Below, one piece after another: positions 59,816 through 64,000 of a stretch of DNA of 64,000 nucleotides; position 1 is the first letter of the stretch; the number at the start of each line of letters is the position of its first letter. The notes below the pieces were generated by a model. That model had not been told where the DNA came from and searched no databases. It was given only the letters and a program-made list of their open reading frames with translations. The DNA is from Sphingobium sp. CAP-1 (GTDB lineage: Bacteria; Pseudomonadota; Alphaproteobacteria; Sphingomonadales; Sphingomonadaceae), in assembly GCF_009720145.1 (NCBI RefSeq), contig NZ_CP046252.1, positions 310,001 to 374,000 of the forward strand. Reading direction: 5' to 3'. The position numbers and the translations under genes are program-made.

Positions 59816-61162
59816 TTATGGATTGTAGGCGCGCTCGCCATGCTCGCCGAGGTCGAGGCCTTCATATTCGACCTCCTGGCTGACCCGCAGGCCAGTGACG
59901 GCCTTGGCGATGAAGATGGCGATGACGGTGCCGATCGAAGCCCAGACGATGGTGGTCAGGACGGCTTCGACCTGCACGACCAGCTTGGCGGCCATGTCAT
60001 AATCTTCCGCGCCGGGGCCACCGAAGGCGGGCGAGTAGACGATGGCGGTGCCGATCGCGCCGATCATGCCGCCGATGCCATGGATGCCGAAGGCGTCGAG
60101 GCTGTCGTCATAGCCGAGCTTCGGCTTGAGGACGGTGACGGCGTAGAAGCAGACGATCGAAGCAACGGCGCCCAGGATGATCGCACCGAACGGACCGGAG
60201 TTGCCGGCGGCCGGGGTGACGGCGACCAGGCCTGCGATGATGCCCGAACAGAAGCCCAGGGCCGAACCCTTATGGCCGTTGAGACGCTCGGCGAGCATCC
60301 AGAACAGACCGGCCGAAGCGGTGGCGACGAAGGTGTTGATCATCGCGAGGGCGGCCGAACCATTGGCTTCCAGCGCCGAACCGGCGTTGAAACCGAACCA
60401 GCCGACCCACAGCAGACCGGTGCCAACGCCGGTCAGCGTCAGCGAGTGCGGTGCCATCGGTTCCTTGGGGAAGCCGATGCGCTTGCCCAGGATGAGGCAG
60501 GCGACCAGCGCCGAAACGCCAGCGTTGATGTGAACGACGGTGCCGCCCGCAAAGTCGAGCGCCCCCGCCTTGAAGAACAGGCCGCTGGCCGCCCACACCA
60601 TGTGCGCGATCGGGAAATAGACGATCGTCAGCCAGATCGCGGCGAACACCATCACGGCCGAGAATTTGATGCGTTCGACGACCGAACCCAGAACCAGCGC
60701 GACCGTGATCGCGGCAAAGGTCATCTGGAAGCAGACGAACACATATTCAGGGATCTCGACACCCGCGGTGAAGGTCGCGGCCTGCGAAGCAGGCGTGATG
60801 CCCTTCAGGAACGCCTTGTCGAAGGTCGCGATGAAGTTGGAAAGGCCGCTGCTATAATCGGGGCCGAAGGCCATCGAATAGCCATAGATCACCCAGATCA
60901 GCATCGCGAGGCAGGCGGCTGCGCCGATCTGCGTCATCACCGACAGCATGTTCTTGCTACGCACCAGACCGCCGTAGAACAGGGCGAGGCCGGGCAGGAT
61001 CATCGCCAGAACCAGAACCGTCGAGGTCATCATCCAGGCGGTGTCGCCCTTGTCGACGGTCGCGGCCGGCGCGGCCGCAGCCTGCGCCCAGGCGGGCATT
61101 GCGGCGAACAGCGAAAGGCTCGCAGCCCCCGCCACACCGCACAATTTCTTGGAAAAGGTCAT
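59816..61162 (-). CDS. amtB: Ammonium transporter
   Basis: 448 aa with a signal peptide (to about residue 27) and eleven membrane helices. DTAWMMTSTVLVLAMILPGLALFYGG, and two conserved His in the pore region (FAGGTVVHINAG, FGIHGIGGM). ATG at 61162 has GGGGG upstream. Translated after glnK, 14 bases away. Confidence 0.96.
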   Translation of the reverse strand: MTFSKKLCGVAGAASLSLFAAMPAWAQAAAAPAATVDKGDTAWMMTSTVLVLAMILPGLALFYGGLVRSKNMLSVMTQIGAAACLAMLIWVIYGYSMAFGPDYSSGLSNFIATFDKAFLKGITPASQAATFTAGVEIPEYVFVCFQMTFAAITVALVLGSVVERIKFSAVMVFAAIWLTIVYFPIAHMVWAASGLFFKAGALDFAGGTVVHINAGVSALVACLILGKRIGFPKEPMAPHSLTLTGVGTGLLWVGWFGFNAGSALEANGSAALAMINTFVATASAGLFWMLAERLNGHKGSALGFCSGIIAGLVAVTPAAGNSGPFGAIILGAVASIVCFYAVTVLKPKLGYDDSLDAFGIHGIGGMIGAIGTAIVYSPAFGGPGAEDYDMAAKLVVQVEAVLTTIVWASIGTVIAIFIAKAVTGLRVSQEVEYEGLDLGEHGERAYNP

Positions 61163-61175
61163 TATTTCCCCCTTC

Positions 61176-61514
61176 TTACAGCGCGGTTTCGCCGGTCTCG
61201 CCGGTGCGGATGCGCACGGCCTGACCGACATCGAGGACGAAGATCTTGCCATCGCCGATGGCGCCCGAATTGGCGGCCGCCTGGGTCGCTTCCACGACGC
61301 GCGGCGCGAGGTCGTCGTCGCAGACCACCTCAATCTTGATCTTCGGGACCATGTTGGTGGAATATTCCGCGCCGCGATAGATTTCGGTCTGCCCCTTCTG
61401 GCGGCCGAAGCCCTTCACTTCGCTGACCGTCATACCCGCGATGCCGAGCGAGGAGAGTGCCTCGCGGACATCGTCAAGCTTGAACGGCTTGATGATAGCC
61501 ATGACAAGTTTCAT
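61176..61514 (-). CDS. glnK: Nitrogen regulatory protein P-II (GlnK)
   Basis: 112 aa. Start MKLVMAIIKPFKLDDVREAL, T loop with Tyr51 in RGAEYSTNMVPK for uridylylation, and the PII C-terminal signature (TGETGETAL). Controls AmtB and senses 2-oxoglutarate and glutamine. Operon glnK-amtB. Confidence 0.97.
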   Translation of the reverse strand: MKLVMAIIKPFKLDDVREALSSLGIAGMTVSEVKGFGRQKGQTEIYRGAEYSTNMVPKIKIEVVCDDDLAPRVVEATQAAANSGAIGDGKIFVLDVGQAVRIRTGETGETAL

Positions 61515-61668
61515 GTCGCCCCCTTGATTGGTGTGCGGACGACTACCAGCAAGAGGCGTGCCAAATTGCTAAGGGCGGGTTAATGCGGGCCTGGCGCGCG
61601 CCGGCTCATGCTGCGCCGCCAAAAAAATGGGCAGCGTTTCGCGGATGCCTAAAATTTGGGCAGCGCCG

Positions 61669-62244
61669 CTACCAGCGCGCGCCTTCCGCCGCGGCCTCGG
61701 CCTCGTCGGGCCGGGGATCGCGGCCCAGCGCGGCATTGCGGTGGGGAAAGCGGCCGAAACGGGCGATGGTGGCGTGATGGTCGCGGGCGAAGGCGAGCGA
61801 GCGTTCGTCGCCCGCGCCCTCGAACAGGGTCAGCGACAAGTCCTGATCGGCGATCGCCTCGCTATGCTGGAAGGGCATGTAGAAGAACAGCCGGCCCGCG
61901 CCGCCGATCTGGATGTCATAGCCCCGCGCCACCGCGCCGCGCGCCACGTTGCGCGCCAGCGCATCGGTCGCGAACGCCTGCGCCGCGCCGCGAAACATAT
62001 TGCGCGGCAACTGGTCGAACAGCAGCACGGCGGCGAGCGCATCGTCGGCCCGGTCGAGAAAGGCGTCGGCGGGCAATGCCTGCTTTTCCGCCCACAACCG
62101 CCCGAACCGCGTGGCGCATATCCGATCCAACGCGGGATCATGGCTATACCATCCCGCTTCGCCCACCTGATTGAACCAGAAATCGAGCAATGCAGCCGCC
62201 CAGTCGGCGGTTACGGCGTCATGGCTGTCGGTCAGCATGTTCAT
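61669..62244 (-). CDS. DUF924 family protein
   Basis: 191 aa, TPR-like helical fold. LLDFWFNQVGEAGWYSHD, LLFDQLPRNMFRG and FYMPFQHSE are the family's conserved parts. No established function. Confidence 0.9.
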   Translation of the reverse strand: MNMLTDSHDAVTADWAAALLDFWFNQVGEAGWYSHDPALDRICATRFGRLWAEKQALPADAFLDRADDALAAVLLFDQLPRNMFRGAAQAFATDALARNVARGAVARGYDIQIGGAGRLFFYMPFQHSEAIADQDLSLTLFEGAGDERSLAFARDHHATIARFGRFPHRNAALGRDPRPDEAEAAAEGARW

Positions 62245-62300
62245 ACCGCTTCAATGACGAACGAGCGATGGAGTTCCCACCGCTCATGCGGATAAAAGTC

Positions 62301-63743
62301 TCAGGTCGCCGTGCCGCCCACGGTCAGGCCTTCGATCAGCAAAGTCGGCTGGCCCACGCCCGCCGGCACGCTCTGGCCGCCCTTGCCGCACATGCCGATG
62401 CCTTCATCCAGCGCCCAGTCGTTGCCGATGCCGACCACCCTGGTCAGCGCGGTCGGGCCGTCGCCGATCAGGGTCGCGCCCTTGATCGGGTCGCCCAGCT
62501 TCCCATTCTCGACCTTATAGGCTTCGGTGCAGGAAAAGACGAACTTGCCCGATACGATGTCGACCTGCCCGCCGCCAAAGCTCTTGGCGAAGATGCCTGA
62601 CTTCATCCGGCTCAGCAATTCTTCGGGGTCGTCATTGCCGCCCTTGATGAAGGTGTTGGTCATGCGCGGCATCGGCGCATGGGCGTAGCTTTCGCGGCGA
62701 CCATTGCCGGTCGGGGCGACGCCCATCAGCCGGGCGTTCAGCCGATCCTGCATATAGCCTTTGAGGATGCCGTCCTCGATCAGCACATTCTCCTGGGTCG
62801 GCGTGCCTTCGTCATCGATCGACAGCGACCCGCGCCGGTCCATCATCGCACCATCGTCAACCACTGTGACACCCGGCGCGGCGACGCGCTGGCCGATGCG
62901 GCCGGAAAAAGCGCTGGTGCCCTTGCGGTTGAAATCGCCTTCCAGGCCGTGGCCGATGGCTTCATGCACCAGCACGCCGGGCCAGCCCGATCCCAGCAGC
63001 ACGGTCATCTCGCCCGCCGGCGCCGCGACCGAACGCAGATTGACCCGCGCCTGCGCCAGCGCCTCGTCGATCGCCCGGTTCCAGATCGCCTTGTCCATCA
63101 CCTGATCGTAGAGATAGCGGCCGCCAATGCCGAACACGCCGGTTTCGCGGCGGCCATTTTCCTCCAGGATGACGGAGATGTTGAGCCGCACCAGCGGGCG
63201 GATGTCGGTGGCGGTGAAGCCGTCGGCGCGGACGATCTCGACCACCGACCAGCTTCCCGCCAGACTGACCGATACCTGCGCCACGCGCGGGTCGCGGGCG
63301 CGGGCGGCGGCGTCGATCTCGGCGCACAGCGCTACCTTCTCGGCAAAGGGGACGATCTCCAGCGGGTTGGCGTCGGTATAGAGGTGGCGGTTGGTGCGCT
63401 GCGGCGGCGGGGCGGGCTGCCCCTTGGCCGGGTCTAGCAGGGTCAGCGTCTGCGCCGCCTTGCGGATCGCCGCTTCGCTCAGGTCATTGGCATGGGCAAA
63501 GCCGGTCATCTCGCCGGATACGCCGCGCAGGCCAAAGCCCGCATCGGTCGAATAGTCGGCGGTCTTGAGCCGCCCGTCGTCAAAGCCGAAGCTCTCGCTC
63601 GCCCGATATTGCAGATAGAGTTCGCCATCGTCGCAGGCGGCCAGCGCCTGCGCGGTCAGGCGGCGCGCGCCATCGGGATCGAGCAGGCCCGGACGATAGA
63701 GAAGGCCACGGGCGTCAGTGAAGTGCGAAGCAAGATCGGTCAT
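62301..63743 (-). CDS. tldD: Metalloprotease TldD
   Basis: 480 aa. Zinc motif HEAIGHGLEGD with the distal Cys in GMCGKGGQSVPAGVGQP. Works with TldE/PmbA to cleave unfolded or modified peptides, including RiPP precursors in some bacteria. ATG at 63743. The window holds no tldE. Confidence 0.95.
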   Translation of the reverse strand: MTDLASHFTDARGLLYRPGLLDPDGARRLTAQALAACDDGELYLQYRASESFGFDDGRLKTADYSTDAGFGLRGVSGEMTGFAHANDLSEAAIRKAAQTLTLLDPAKGQPAPPPQRTNRHLYTDANPLEIVPFAEKVALCAEIDAAARARDPRVAQVSVSLAGSWSVVEIVRADGFTATDIRPLVRLNISVILEENGRRETGVFGIGGRYLYDQVMDKAIWNRAIDEALAQARVNLRSVAAPAGEMTVLLGSGWPGVLVHEAIGHGLEGDFNRKGTSAFSGRIGQRVAAPGVTVVDDGAMMDRRGSLSIDDEGTPTQENVLIEDGILKGYMQDRLNARLMGVAPTGNGRRESYAHAPMPRMTNTFIKGGNDDPEELLSRMKSGIFAKSFGGGQVDIVSGKFVFSCTEAYKVENGKLGDPIKGATLIGDGPTALTRVVGIGNDWALDEGIGMCGKGGQSVPAGVGQPTLLIEGLTVGGTAT

Positions 63744-63789
63744 GCCGCCCGATATAGGGGCGGCACGATCCAAGCCCAACGGAAAAATT

Positions 63790-64000
63790 TCAGAGGCTGG
63801 CGCCCGATGCGATGTCCGGGCCGGTCGCGCCTTCGGGCGTGTCGGCCGCGCCGCCGATCAGTACGAAGCGACGGTCGCAATAGCCACAGTCGACATAGCC
63901 ATGTTCGTCAATCTCCAGAAAGACGCGCGGATGGCCAAGGGCGGCGGGAATGTCCCCCGACCCGTCGCAGGACACGCGGGGTTTGGAGACTCGGATGGTT
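63790..64000 (-). CDS. CHCC zinc-finger domain protein (5' end outside window)
   Basis: About 69 codons visible and open to the window edge. VSCDGSG, HPRVFLEID and VDCGYCDRRFVL give the Cys-His-Cys-Cys zinc site of the zf-CHCC family, related to complex I subunit NDUFS6. The start lies beyond 64000. Confidence 0.85.
   Translation of the reverse strand, partial: TIRVSKPRVSCDGSGDIPAALGHPRVFLEIDEHGYVDCGYCDRRFVLIGGAADTPEGATGPDIASGASL

Noticed and set aside
59750..61339. 529-codon frame opposite amtB
   Set aside because: Low-complexity Arg/Asp/Gly-rich translation of the antisense strand of a clear gene.
1..64000. CRISPR arrays, rRNA genes or prophage structural genes
   Set aside because: No regularly spaced repeats, no rRNA sequence and no phage structural proteins were seen.

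Overview
The window reads as a sphingomonad-type alphaproteobacterium (Sphingobium/Sphingomonas-like). The signs are high GC throughout, a crtY-crtI-crtB carotenoid cluster, DmeR/DmeF metal efflux, a KpsF/KdsB KDO pair and dense ATGA/TGATG-type gene overlaps. It divides into two contrasting halves separated by a truncated integrase, an IS21-family element, a second integrase fragment and a tRNA-Ser(GGA) gene at about 31.8-35.8 kb.

Left half (1-31.5 kb) is an accessory metal/thiol-stress island. It begins inside a CusA-type RND metal pump and carries an ECF sigma factor of the SigF type with its NrsF (DUF1109) membrane anti-sigma, plus a second NrsF that has no sigma gene. Three bufferin loci are present: bufA1-bufB1-bufC1-doxX, a porin-bufA3-bufB3-bufC3 operon, and an orphan bufB-bufC pair followed by GST, SDR and dienelactone-hydrolase-like genes. 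A stand-alone six-cysteine BufA2-type gene could be the substrate of the orphan pair. Around them lie thiol-redox genes (CcdA, two small secreted thioredoxins, TlpA, DUF1223), an NDH-2 dehydrogenase, a YHS protein, a YeeE/YedE transporter, a CBS protein, a nitrilase, a Tat-exported metallopeptidase and a four-gene ferritin-like/KAS III/ABC exporter set. Reading by eye I find the promoter GTAACC-N16-CGAA twelve times exactly, plus three one-change variants, nearly all in front of these genes and also in front of sigF itself. I found none in the right half. The island therefore looks like one SigF regulon assembled in one place. Two of the exact promoters do not lead straight into a gene and may make small RNAs.

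Boundary (31.5-35.8 kb): a P4-type integrase is cut after about 353 codons by an IS21 element (istA, istB). On the far side of the IS is the first 46 codons of a different integrase in the opposite orientation, next to tRNA-Ser(GGA). The IS has no visible target duplication, so it probably marks a deletion between two islands.

Right half (35.8-64 kb) looks like ordinary chromosome. It holds cyclophilin, Lrp/alanine dehydrogenase, TauE, a two-component system whose kinase is frameshifted in the ATP-binding G1 box, a PLD-type cardiolipin synthase, RpoZ, uracil-DNA glycosylase, a class A beta-lactamase-like protein, two FemAB-like transferases around a cupin-like protein, a nucleotide-sugar epimerase, KpsF-KdsB-phosphatase, DmeF/DmeR, carotenoid genes, AmtB/GlnK, DUF924, TldD and the edge of a CHCC zinc-finger gene.
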